DNA of 35,796 nt from an uncultured Oscillospiraceae bacterium. Lineage in GTDB: Bacteria; Bacillota; Clostridia; Oscillospirales; Oscillospiraceae. Position 1 is the stretch's first letter; every line of letters starts with the position of its first letter. The notes beneath the pieces were generated by a model that was not told the origin of the DNA, did not search any database, and saw nothing but the letters and a program-made list of their open reading frames with translations. Below, one piece after another: positions 8,916-17,041 of the stretch. The translations under genes were made by a program, and so were the position numbers. Location of the stretch: NCBI GenBank assembly GCA_947626585.1, contig CANQSU010000007.1, forward strand, positions 1-35,796, in the 5' to 3' direction.

Positions 8916-9872
8916 CTAACAGTCCCGCAGCGTTTCGCCGCCGGGAAAATAACGCTGAAAGATGCGCTGGCCCTGCTCCCGTATCTCGTCGCACATCTGC
9001 CGGTACGTCCCCAGAAGGCTGGCTCCTTCCGCCGTCAGCCGGGAGCCTCCGCCGCAGCTGCCTCCCTGATACCTGGCCAGGACCGGATATCCCAGCTGGC
9101 GCTCGATCTCATTGATCATCTTCCAGCCTTTAGAATAGGACATGTGCATACATTGGCATGCGCTGTGGATAGATCCGGTCGTCCGGATGAGTTCCAAAAG
9201 CTGCATGCATCCCGCTCCAAAAAAGGACGTTTCTCCCTGAAGACAGATCCGCATATCCAGCTGCAGATGCACCGGTCTGCCCGTCTTCTCCCGGCAGTAC
9301 CGCAGCAGTCTGGCATATCCCTCTCTCGTGTCTCCATCCAAGATCGTGCCCCGGTCCTCCACGGCCACATCCGTCGCCTTCACTCCATAGGACCGCATGG
9401 CGCCCCGCAGGCCGTCGGGCCCGCGATAATCCGCCAGACTCGATACCAGCTCGCCGGACAGGACGACAGGGTGTCCCCGGCGGCCGTGATGGACCGGCCG
9501 GACGAACGGTCCCTCCGCCGCCAGGATCGCCTGGACCGTGGCGCTCTCCACAAGAGGGATATCAGCGGGCGAGAGCAAAATACGCCTCGTCTCCGCGGGA
9601 AGCGCCTTCGCCCCCAGCAGCAGGGAATCGAGCATCTGCGTGTCAAAGTATCGCTCATTCCGGACAAACACAACGCCCCTGCCGCGCAGATGCTCCTCCA
9701 CATCCTTCGCCCGGTAGCCTGTGACGACCACCACCGGCTCCGCCCCGGCGGCAAACATATTGTCCACCACTCGCCGGATCATCGTCTTTCCGTCGATATC
9801 CAGCAGCGGCTTGAATTCTCCCATCCGGGATGAAACACCTGCTGCCAGCACAACAGCGGCAAGCTCTCCCAT
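8916..9872 (-). CDS. MocA-like molybdopterin nucleotidyltransferase fused to ModE-like winged-helix domain
   Basis: N-term AAVVLAAGVSSRMGEFKPLLDIDGKTMIRRV; C-term LLELIRTTGSIHSACQCMHMSYSKGWKMINEIERQLGYPVLARYQGGSCGGGSRLTAEG (ModE N-domain-like HTH). Confidence 0.9.
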   Translation of the reverse strand: MGELAAVVLAAGVSSRMGEFKPLLDIDGKTMIRRVVDNMFAAGAEPVVVVTGYRAKDVEEHLRGRGVVFVRNERYFDTQMLDSLLLGAKALPAETRRILLSPADIPLVESATVQAILAAEGPFVRPVHHGRRGHPVVLSGELVSSLADYRGPDGLRGAMRSYGVKATDVAVEDRGTILDGDTREGYARLLRYCREKTGRPVHLQLDMRICLQGETSFFGAGCMQLLELIRTTGSIHSACQCMHMSYSKGWKMINEIERQLGYPVLARYQGGSCGGGSRLTAEGASLLGTYRQMCDEIREQGQRIFQRYFPGGETLRDC

Positions 9873-9890
9873 CGTGTTACCTCCTGTTTT

Positions 9891-9914
9891 CGTTATTCTC
9901 GCCAGAGAATAACG
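9891..9914. promoter_or_regulatory. ModE-box-like operator
   Basis: Perfect palindrome CGTTATTCTC-GCCA-GAGAATAACG, 18 nt upstream of the mocA-modE start codon. Confidence 0.65.
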
Positions 9915-9920
9915 CCGTGC

Positions 9921-9965
9921 AAAAAATTCCCGCGCGGGCTTACGCAGTTTTTACTGCGTAAGCCC
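9921..9965 (-). terminator. Terminator at the 3' end of buk
   Basis: 13-bp stem GGGCTTACGCAGT/ACTGCGTAAGCCC with AAAA loop overlapping the stop codon, then CCCGCGCGGGAATTTTTT on the − strand. Confidence 0.65.
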
Positions 9966-11072
9966 CACGGCCTCGAATCCCGGAAAGACCGGCTCGCCGG
10001 TGTAGCTTTGGGGGATATCCTCTCCCCGCAGCACCCTGAGCGCACCCGCGGCCAAAGCCTCCATCTCATACTCGCCCGGATACACCCGCACCGGGCCGAT
10101 GAACCCGATCATATCGCGGATGCCGTCGATCAGATACTGAGAGTGGGCCAGGCCTCCGGTCAGCAGCACCCCGTCCACCTGTCCGTGCAGTACCGCCGCA
10201 TACGCGCCGATATCCTTTCCGATCTGGTAGATCGTGGTATCGTAGACATATTTTGCCCACCTGTCACCGTTGGCGATACGCTCCTCCACCTCCAGCGCGC
10301 TGGATGTGCCCAGCAGATCCACCCATCCGCCTGTCTTCTGGATCTTGTCCAGCAATTCCCTCTTGGTATACTCTCCGGAAAAACACAGTTCCACAACAGC
10401 CGCGGCGGGCAGGGCCCCTGTTCTGGTGGGCGCCATACGCCCCTCTCCCCTTGTGCTGTCGGCAGTGTCCACCATTTTGCCCCGCTCATGGGCGCTGACA
10501 GAAATGCCGCCGCCCATGTGAACGACCACCAGGTTCAGCTCATCGTAGCGTCTTCCGATATCCTTGGCGTACCGCATGGCCACCGCCCTTTGGTTCAACG
10601 GATGGCCCCGGCTGGTACGCAAAAGTCCGCGAAAGCCCGTGAGACGCGCCTGCAGACAAAACTCATCGGTGCTGCTGGGCTCTACCACAAAGCCCCTTGC
10701 ACCATATTTATCGGCCAGATCCTTCGCCAGGATGGGTCCCAGGTTGCCCGGATGACGGCTTCCCAGCATTTTGGCCGCGTCGGCTGCCATGCGGTCATTC
10801 ACCTCATAAACGCCGCCCCCCATGGGGGGCATGCCCGTGCAGATGGCCGAAAAAGCGTCTGTCTTCGCCAGATCGACGCCCGCCTCCTCCAGCGCCTGCG
10901 TGATCGCATCCCTGCGAAAGGGCAGCTGATCCGGTATATCCGCGAACGCGCCCAGCTCTTTCGCGCTGTGCTCGATGTTTGTGTAAAACCTGCGTTCTTC
11001 ATTTTGATAGACGCCCACTTTCGTGGAAGTGGAACCCGGATTCACCACGATGATCTGATACGCTTTCCCCAT
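9951..11072 (-). CDS. buk: Butyrate kinase
   Basis: IIVVNPGSTSTKVGVYQNE; VVHMGGGISVSAHERGKMVDTADSTRGEGRMAPTRTGALP; GVLLTGGLAHSQYLIDGI. Confidence 0.94.
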   Translation of the reverse strand: MGKAYQIIVVNPGSTSTKVGVYQNEERRFYTNIEHSAKELGAFADIPDQLPFRRDAITQALEEAGVDLAKTDAFSAICTGMPPMGGGVYEVNDRMAADAAKMLGSRHPGNLGPILAKDLADKYGARGFVVEPSSTDEFCLQARLTGFRGLLRTSRGHPLNQRAVAMRYAKDIGRRYDELNLVVVHMGGGISVSAHERGKMVDTADSTRGEGRMAPTRTGALPAAAVVELCFSGEYTKRELLDKIQKTGGWVDLLGTSSALEVEERIANGDRWAKYVYDTTIYQIGKDIGAYAAVLHGQVDGVLLTGGLAHSQYLIDGIRDMIGFIGPVRVYPGEYEMEALAAGALRVLRGEDIPQSYTGEPVFPGFEAVGLTQ

Positions 11073-11074
11073 CT

Positions 11075-11989
11075 CTAAGTTCCCCTCTTCTGCTCGATGA
11101 TCAGACATCCCAAAGCGATCGAGTACATCTTGGACTGTGCCGGGCTGGCCCGCGAGATCAGCACGATGGGCGCCTTCGCCCCCATCATCACGCCCGCTTT
11201 TTTCGCATGGGCAAAGTACTCCAGGGACTTATTCAATATGTTTCCTGCCTCGATATCCGGCGCGATCAGAATGTCCGCATGCCCCGCCACCTCCGAGCGG
11301 ATGCCCTTATGACGCGCGGCGTCCTCTGATACCGCATTATCCAGGGCCAGCGGCCCATCCACATGGCAGCCTGGGATCTCACCGTTCCGGCACATCGCGC
11401 TCAAAGCGGCCGCATCTAGGGTGCAGGGCATTTTGGGGTTCTCCTTCTCCACCGCGCAGAGCACCGCCACATTCGGCACGGCGTTGCCCAGGGCATGGGC
11501 GACAGCCACACTGTTGCGTATGATGGCCGCCTTCTCCTCCATCGTCGGCGCGATGATCATGGCCGAGTCGGCCACCAGGAGCAGTCTGTCAAAGCCAGGG
11601 ACCTCCATTACCGCCACATGGCTGATAGGATCCCGCCCCTTCAGGCCGTATTCCGGTCTCAGCACCGCCCGCATGACGGCGGAGGTGTCTACAAACCCCT
11701 TCATCAGGAACTGTGCCGAACCCTCGCTCACCATTGCCGCGGCCCTTTCGCAGGCTTCCTTCTTGTCCGGCTCATGGACGATCTCCAGATCCCCAAGTTC
11801 TATACCGGCGGTCATGGCAATGTCGCGTATCTGCTTCTCATCTCCGATGAGAACAGGGCGTATCAGTCCCTTGTCTGCGGCGATCCTGACGGCCTCCAAA
11901 ACAGCGTCATCCTGCGCGTTCGCCACCGCCATGACATACGGCCCGCGTTCCCTTGCCGTTTCTACGATCTCATCCAGCGTACGGATCAT
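11075..11989 (-). CDS. ptb: Phosphate butyryltransferase
   Basis: VANAQDDAVLEAVRIAADKGLIRPVLIGDEKQI; FLMKGFVDTSAVMRAVLRPEYGLKG; ILIAPDIEAGNILNKSLEYFAHAKKAGVMMGAKAPIVLISRA; next to buk. Confidence 0.94.
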   Translation of the reverse strand: MIRTLDEIVETARERGPYVMAVANAQDDAVLEAVRIAADKGLIRPVLIGDEKQIRDIAMTAGIELGDLEIVHEPDKKEACERAAAMVSEGSAQFLMKGFVDTSAVMRAVLRPEYGLKGRDPISHVAVMEVPGFDRLLLVADSAMIIAPTMEEKAAIIRNSVAVAHALGNAVPNVAVLCAVEKENPKMPCTLDAAALSAMCRNGEIPGCHVDGPLALDNAVSEDAARHKGIRSEVAGHADILIAPDIEAGNILNKSLEYFAHAKKAGVMMGAKAPIVLISRASPAQSKMYSIALGCLIIEQKRGT

Positions 11990-12011
11990 ACTACCTCCTA
12001 TAACCTGACCC

Positions 12012-12965
12012 TTATGTCAGGCCAAACCATCTCAGCAGGAACACGCCGACCACCAACGCAACACTGGACACCAGGATCGACATGCAGACCAGCTCAGACG
12101 ATATCTGCTCATTGCCGCCCATCTCCTTCGCCAGGACAAAGGAGTTAGACGGCTGCGCGCATCCTGCACACAGCAGCAGCGCGACCAGAACGTCTCCGCG
12201 AAAGCCGGCCATCGCGCCAAGACACACCCACACGAAAGGCTTTATCACGCTTGCAAACGCCAGGACAGGCAGCGTATACCGCAAATGACGCTTGACAACG
12301 TCGAAGCGTATGGCCGTGCCCATCATGAAAAGACATAGCGGTACAGCCACCTGACCCAGCTGTCTGACAGCCCCCGCCGCCCCGGTGGGCAGCGGCAGCT
12401 TCAAAAGGGAGCACAGCAGCCCCAGAGCGGCCCCGATCAGGATCGGATTTGTGATGACGGCACGCACCGCCTGCCTCACCATCCGGATGCTGTCGTGTTT
12501 CTCATCCCTGATCATCACGATAAAAATGATAGGGGCAAGAAAATTGGTGACGACCAAAGTGAGCGTGAGCATGAGATTGCCCATGACAGCGTCCTGCGCC
12601 GCATACATATTCGTCAGGATGGCATACCCCTGGGCCGTCACATTCACCCGGATCGTCGCCTGGGCAAGGCTGGCCGCGATAGCCCTGTCCTCTATCATTC
12701 TTGGAAGCACGACTATGGCAAGCACTGTGATGACCACCAGCGCCGTCAGCAAAAACACGATCGGGGTCATGTCTGTCAGGCCGGTGAGGTCAGCCTCCCT
12801 CAGGTTCTGGAACACCACACACGGCATGCACACGCCAAAGGCCAGCTTTGAGCACCCTCTTACGAACTCATCGTTTACGATCCGGAAGCGTTGAAAGAGA
12901 TATCCTATCGCGATGATAATCAGAAGCGGTGTGACCAGGTCAACGCTGAATATCAAATCGCTCAC
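12012..12965 (-). CDS. AEC family transporter (auxin efflux carrier/malate-malonate permease type)
   Basis: Multiple TM segments; FLLCAGCAQPSNSFVLAKEMGGNEQISSELVCMSILVSSVALVVG typical AEC C-terminus; GTG start with GGGGAGG upstream. Confidence 0.82.
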   Translation of the reverse strand: MSDLIFSVDLVTPLLIIIAIGYLFQRFRIVNDEFVRGCSKLAFGVCMPCVVFQNLREADLTGLTDMTPIVFLLTALVVITVLAIVVLPRMIEDRAIAASLAQATIRVNVTAQGYAILTNMYAAQDAVMGNLMLTLTLVVTNFLAPIIFIVMIRDEKHDSIRMVRQAVRAVITNPILIGAALGLLCSLLKLPLPTGAAGAVRQLGQVAVPLCLFMMGTAIRFDVVKRHLRYTLPVLAFASVIKPFVWVCLGAMAGFRGDVLVALLLCAGCAQPSNSFVLAKEMGGNEQISSELVCMSILVSSVALVVGVFLLRWFGLT

Positions 12966-13051
12966 TGCGGCGGCCGCCTCCCCTCTGCACGTCTGGAAGT
13001 ATATATGCTCAACATGGCTCTGTCTTCTGCCGTATGGGCGGATCGGATCTC

Positions 13052-14995
13052 TTACAGCATCCTTCCGAGACGGTACGCGTCCCATATAGCGCCCATGACG
13101 ATGCCGGGACGCACGCAGCTGCCGATAGAATACAGCTGTACGTCCTTTCCCGCCAGTTCGCAGCGCAGCTCATCCGCCGGACGCATCCCCACCGCCAGCA
13201 GCACATTGTCCGCCTTCAGCGTTTTTTCCTCGCCGCTGGCCGTGCGAACGACGACGCCATCCTTTTTGATCTCGGTGACAGTCGTATCCGTCATCGTTTT
13301 TATGCGCCGTTCCTCCATCAATTCGATCAGCTGCTTCCGATTGAACACATTCAGATCGGCAAGAAGCTCCGGGCGCATTTCTACAACGGTGACATCCTCC
13401 ATGGACTCCGCCAGCCATGCGGCTGTTTCACACCCGACCGTTCCGCCGCCAATGACGACAGCTGAGCTTCCTGCGCATTCTTTTTGACCGTTCAGGACCT
13501 CGACAGCCGTACACGCATTTTCCACGCCGGGAAGCTTTTGAGGAACGACCGGGACCGCTCCCGTAGCCATCACCACGGCGTCCGGCGCCATTTTTTCCAC
13601 CAGCTCCGCCGTTGCCTCCGTATTCAGACGCACACGCACCGGCAGCTTGGCCACCTGGCGCTTTTCATAGTCGATGAAATTTCGCAGATCCGCCTTGAAG
13701 TCCGGTTTGGCCGCGGCCAGGAAACTGCCGCCCAGCTCGCCTGACTTCTCCACGAGCGTTACCGTGTGGCCCCGAAGCGCTGCCACGCGAGATACCTCCA
13801 TGCCGCCGGGCCCGCCTCCGATGACCAGGATCTTTTTTACGTCCCTGGCCTGTTCCAGCGTCAGCTCCCGCTCCATGCCCGACGTGGGGTTCAACGCGCA
13901 GCTGACATATTTGTTCTCCAGACTGCGGACCAGACAGCCTTCGTGGCAGCCGATACACGGACGGATATCCTCCCATCGGCCGGTCCGGGCCTTCTCCGCC
14001 CAGTCCTGATCTGCCAGCCAGGGCCGCGCCAGCGCGATAAAATCCGCCTTCCCCTCCTGCAAAAGGCGCTCCCCGACCGCGGGGTCGTAAAGCTTCCCGA
14101 AGGCGATCACAGGAATGGAGACCTCCGGTTTTATCATTTCGGCAAAGCGGGCAGGCTCGCCGACGGGCCTGTATGTAGACGGATTGGCGAATCGCCGGTA
14201 CTCATAGGTGCCCGCCGTGGCATGGATCGCGTCCACACCGCTCTTCTCCAGTATCCGGACCATTTCCAGCGATTCCTCGAGATCACGGCCGCCGGGAACA
14301 TAGTTTTTCAGGCTCATACGGACGATCACGGGGAAATCGGCCCCCGCTTTGTTTTTGATGTCCGATAAGATCTCCAGCAGGAAACGCAGGCGGTTTTCTG
14401 TGCTTCCGCCGTATTCATCCGTGCGGTGATTCCACGGCTCGCTCAAAAACTGGTCAATGAGATGTCCGGCGCAGGCGTGCAGTTCCACTGCGTCCACGCC
14501 CACGGAGCGCAGCCGTGCCGCGGCGGTACCCATAGCCTGGACGATGGAGCGGATCTCCTCTTTCGTCATCGCTCTGGCAGTGATCGCCGGATTCCAGTAG
14601 CAGGGCACTTCCGAGGGGGCCAGGACCGGATTGGTGTTCACGGTATCCGGATAAGCCATACGCCCGAAGCCCGCTGAAAGATTGGCGCTGACCTTCGCGC
14701 CATAGTCATGGACCGCGTTCGTGAGCATCTCCCACTTGAGCTTGTACACCTCTCCGTCGATCCTGGGCTTGTTGCTCCAAACACCGTTCAAATGGTCCTC
14801 GACCTTATTCTCCACATGGAGGTGTCCTACGGTGATAAGGCCCGCTCCGCCCCTGGCATAAGCCGTGTAACGGGCAATGGCCCGGTCCGACAGGGTCCCG
14901 TCCGCGTCGGCCTCGCCGCGAATGCCATTGGGCGCCACGATGACACGGTTTTTCAGCTCCAATTCTCCGATCCTGCCTGAAGAAAACATCTTCAT
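13052..14995 (-). CDS. 2-enoate/2,4-dienoyl-CoA reductase-type FMN/FAD/4Fe-4S oxidoreductase
   Basis: Old-yellow-enzyme N-domain (ELELKNRVIVAPNG, HACAGHLIDQFLSEPWNHRTDEYGGSTENR), CIGCHEGCLVRSLENKYVSCALNP cluster motif, FAD/NAD GGGPGGMEVSRVAALRGH and VIGGGTVGCETAAWL. Confidence 0.92.
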   Translation of the reverse strand: MKMFSSGRIGELELKNRVIVAPNGIRGEADADGTLSDRAIARYTAYARGGAGLITVGHLHVENKVEDHLNGVWSNKPRIDGEVYKLKWEMLTNAVHDYGAKVSANLSAGFGRMAYPDTVNTNPVLAPSEVPCYWNPAITARAMTKEEIRSIVQAMGTAAARLRSVGVDAVELHACAGHLIDQFLSEPWNHRTDEYGGSTENRLRFLLEILSDIKNKAGADFPVIVRMSLKNYVPGGRDLEESLEMVRILEKSGVDAIHATAGTYEYRRFANPSTYRPVGEPARFAEMIKPEVSIPVIAFGKLYDPAVGERLLQEGKADFIALARPWLADQDWAEKARTGRWEDIRPCIGCHEGCLVRSLENKYVSCALNPTSGMERELTLEQARDVKKILVIGGGPGGMEVSRVAALRGHTVTLVEKSGELGGSFLAAAKPDFKADLRNFIDYEKRQVAKLPVRVRLNTEATAELVEKMAPDAVVMATGAVPVVPQKLPGVENACTAVEVLNGQKECAGSSAVVIGGGTVGCETAAWLAESMEDVTVVEMRPELLADLNVFNRKQLIELMEERRIKTMTDTTVTEIKKDGVVVRTASGEEKTLKADNVLLAVGMRPADELRCELAGKDVQLYSIGSCVRPGIVMGAIWDAYRLGRML

Positions 14996-15978
14996 CCCTG
15001 CAGCACCTCCTTGTTCACGATCGTCCGAACTGTCTTCCCCAGCAGCACGTCAGCGCAGATCTGCGCCGCCCGCTCCTGCTGATCGGCGTTGCTCTCGGCA
15101 GAATACCATGCGGTATGGGGCGTGACGATCACATTATCCATAGCCAGAAGAGGATTATCCATGTCGATGGGCTCCTTTTCCGTCACGTCAAGGCCGGCTC
15201 CGGCAAGCTTTCCGCTCCGCAGCGCCTCGATCAGCGCCTCTTCATCCACCAATCCGCCGCGGCTGACATTCACAAGGGACGCGCCGTCCTTCATCAGAGC
15301 GATCGACTCCCTGTTGATGATCCTGGCCGTGCTGGGCATCAGCGGAACATGGAGCATCACGATGTCGGATGTGCCAAGCACCTCCTCGAAGCTCTTCAGC
15401 TCTACGCCAAAGCCGTCGGCAACGTCCTGGGTCAGATAGGGATCGAAGGCGATAACAGTGAATCCGACGGCCTTCATCTTCACCGCCGCGATGCGGGCGA
15501 TCCGTCCAAAGCCAATGAAGCCTGCGACCTGCTTTTCCGCTCTGTGCATCGGCTTGAGAGAGGCGATGCCCCACTCCCCCTGCCGCAGTTTTCTCGCGCT
15601 GAGCATGATCTTTCTGTACATGCACATGGCCAAAGCCACAGACTGATCCGCCACCTCGCTGAGGCAATAATCGTCGATGTTGCATACGATAATGCCCCTT
15701 TTCGTCGCGGCCGCGACATCGATATTGTCATAGCCGATCCCATAACGCACGATCACCTTACAATGCTCCAGAGAGTCGATCAGCCGCTCTGTGATCTTCG
15801 CGAAACAGACCAGCAGCGCGTCGGCGTCTCTCGCCTCCTCTATGAGCTGATCCTCGTTTACATTTCCATACGGCTGAGAGGATCGGATCACTTCCGCTCC
15901 GATCGCTTCCAATATCTCCCGCTCGCGGTCCAGGTTCGCAAACCGCTCATCCGTGATCAGCACTTTAAATTGGCTCAT
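14992..15978 (-). CDS. D-2-hydroxyacid dehydrogenase (NAD-dependent)
   Basis: GFIGFGRIARIAAVKMKAVGFTVIAFDPY; LVNVSRGGLVDEEALIEALRSGKLAGAGLDVTEKEP; VIVTPHTAWYS. Confidence 0.93.
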   Translation of the reverse strand: MSQFKVLITDERFANLDREREILEAIGAEVIRSSQPYGNVNEDQLIEEARDADALLVCFAKITERLIDSLEHCKVIVRYGIGYDNIDVAAATKRGIIVCNIDDYCLSEVADQSVALAMCMYRKIMLSARKLRQGEWGIASLKPMHRAEKQVAGFIGFGRIARIAAVKMKAVGFTVIAFDPYLTQDVADGFGVELKSFEEVLGTSDIVMLHVPLMPSTARIINRESIALMKDGASLVNVSRGGLVDEEALIEALRSGKLAGAGLDVTEKEPIDMDNPLLAMDNVIVTPHTAWYSAESNADQQERAAQICADVLLGKTVRTIVNKEVLQG

Positions 15979-16000
15979 TTTATACCTCCCGTTTTGAGCA

Positions 16001-16031
16001 ATTATAGCGTTATTCACAACAACATTTGCAA
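16001..16031 (-). promoter_or_regulatory. Candidate promoter for the D-2-hydroxyacid dehydrogenase operon
   Basis: − strand TTGCAA - 19 nt - TATAAT in the divergent AraC/D2HADH intergenic region; spacer longer than optimum. Confidence 0.3.
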
Positions 16032-16117
16032 AATCCTTGCTGATTTTTTCTATTTTGACATGATATAATATCCTTATTCTCGTTCATCATATATTACTTG
16101 CAAGGAGGACGCGCTAT

Positions 16118-16954
16118 ATGGAAGACAACATTGAGATCGTATACCGTGAAGACGCAGACTCATTCAGTCATAGTCCGCATATCCATTCGGAATACGAGAT
16201 CCTCCTTTTTCTTGACGACGGCTCCGAGTTTTTTTGCGGGACCACGCTCTATCCCATCCACAGCGGATCGCTGTTTGTTCTGGACGGAAATATGATCCAC
16301 CACTGCGTGTCCCAGGCAAAGGCCTACAGGCGTTACATCCTTCACGTCTCCCGGGACGTTTTGCAACAGTTCAGCACTGCCCACAGCGATCTTCTTCTGG
16401 CCTTTGAACAGCTCAACTTCTGTTATGAGCTGAGCAAAGAGGACTACGATCTGCTGGTCAGCTTGTTTGACCAGTGCATCGCAAAAAAAGAACGCATTTA
16501 CTGCGACGACATCCTTCTGATGTCATTGAAGATCAATCTGTTAGCAACGATCTGTCAGAAGATCCACGCTATGTCGCCCACATCCATGGAGCTGCCCGAG
16601 AACGATGACCCCTCCTCACGCGTCGTGATGGAGATCATCAATTATATCCAGAACAACCTGACGGAAGAACTGAGTCTGGATATATTGAGCCAGCAGCTGT
16701 ATTTCAGCAAATACTATATGTGCAAGATCTTCAAAACGCTGACCGGATTCACCATCTGGCGCTACGTCTCCTACTGCCGGGTCTTGAAGGCGTGCGGCTA
16801 TCTCCGCAGCGGTTACTCCATTCAGGATGCCGCCAAGCTGTCTGGTTTTAAGGATTACGCGAACTTTACCCGTATATTTACCAAATATGTGGGCTTCTCT
16901 CCCGCCAAATACAAGGCCCAGCATCTACAGCGGTTCAATATTCCGCCGGACTGA
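16118..16954 (+). CDS. AraC family transcriptional regulator with N-terminal cupin-like sensor domain
   Basis: C-term SLDILSQQLYFSKYYMCKIFKTLTGFTIWRYVSYCRVLKACGYLRSGYSIQDAAKLSGFKDYANFTRIFTKYVGFSPAKYK double HTH. Confidence 0.93.
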   Translation: MEDNIEIVYREDADSFSHSPHIHSEYEILLFLDDGSEFFCGTTLYPIHSGSLFVLDGNMIHHCVSQAKAYRRYILHVSRDVLQQFSTAHSDLLLAFEQLNFCYELSKEDYDLLVSLFDQCIAKKERIYCDDILLMSLKINLLATICQKIHAMSPTSMELPENDDPSSRVVMEIINYIQNNLTEELSLDILSQQLYFSKYYMCKIFKTLTGFTIWRYVSYCRVLKACGYLRSGYSIQDAAKLSGFKDYANFTRIFTKYVGFSPAKYKAQHLQRFNIPPD

Positions 16955-16996
16955 TGAGCCGCGCGGGCAGTTCGCTCCGATCCCGCCTTTTTCTGC

Positions 16997-17041
16997 AATA
17001 ATAGCTCTTTATCTTACTGTGAAGAGAGCTATTATTTTTTT
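16997..17041. terminator. Bidirectional intrinsic terminator between convergent genes
   Basis: AATAATAGCTCT...AGAGCTATTATT 12-bp stem followed by TTTT; A-rich on the other side. Confidence 0.75.

Noticed and set aside
16008-16015. CGTTATTC half-site matching the ModE-like palindrome near the D2HADH promoter
   Set aside because: Only one half is present; an 8-mer match is not sufficient evidence of an operator.
16055-16069. TTGACA...TATAAT on the + strand before the AraC gene
   Set aside because: The two hexamers are only 3 nt apart so cannot be a paired -35/-10; TATAAT alone may still be used.
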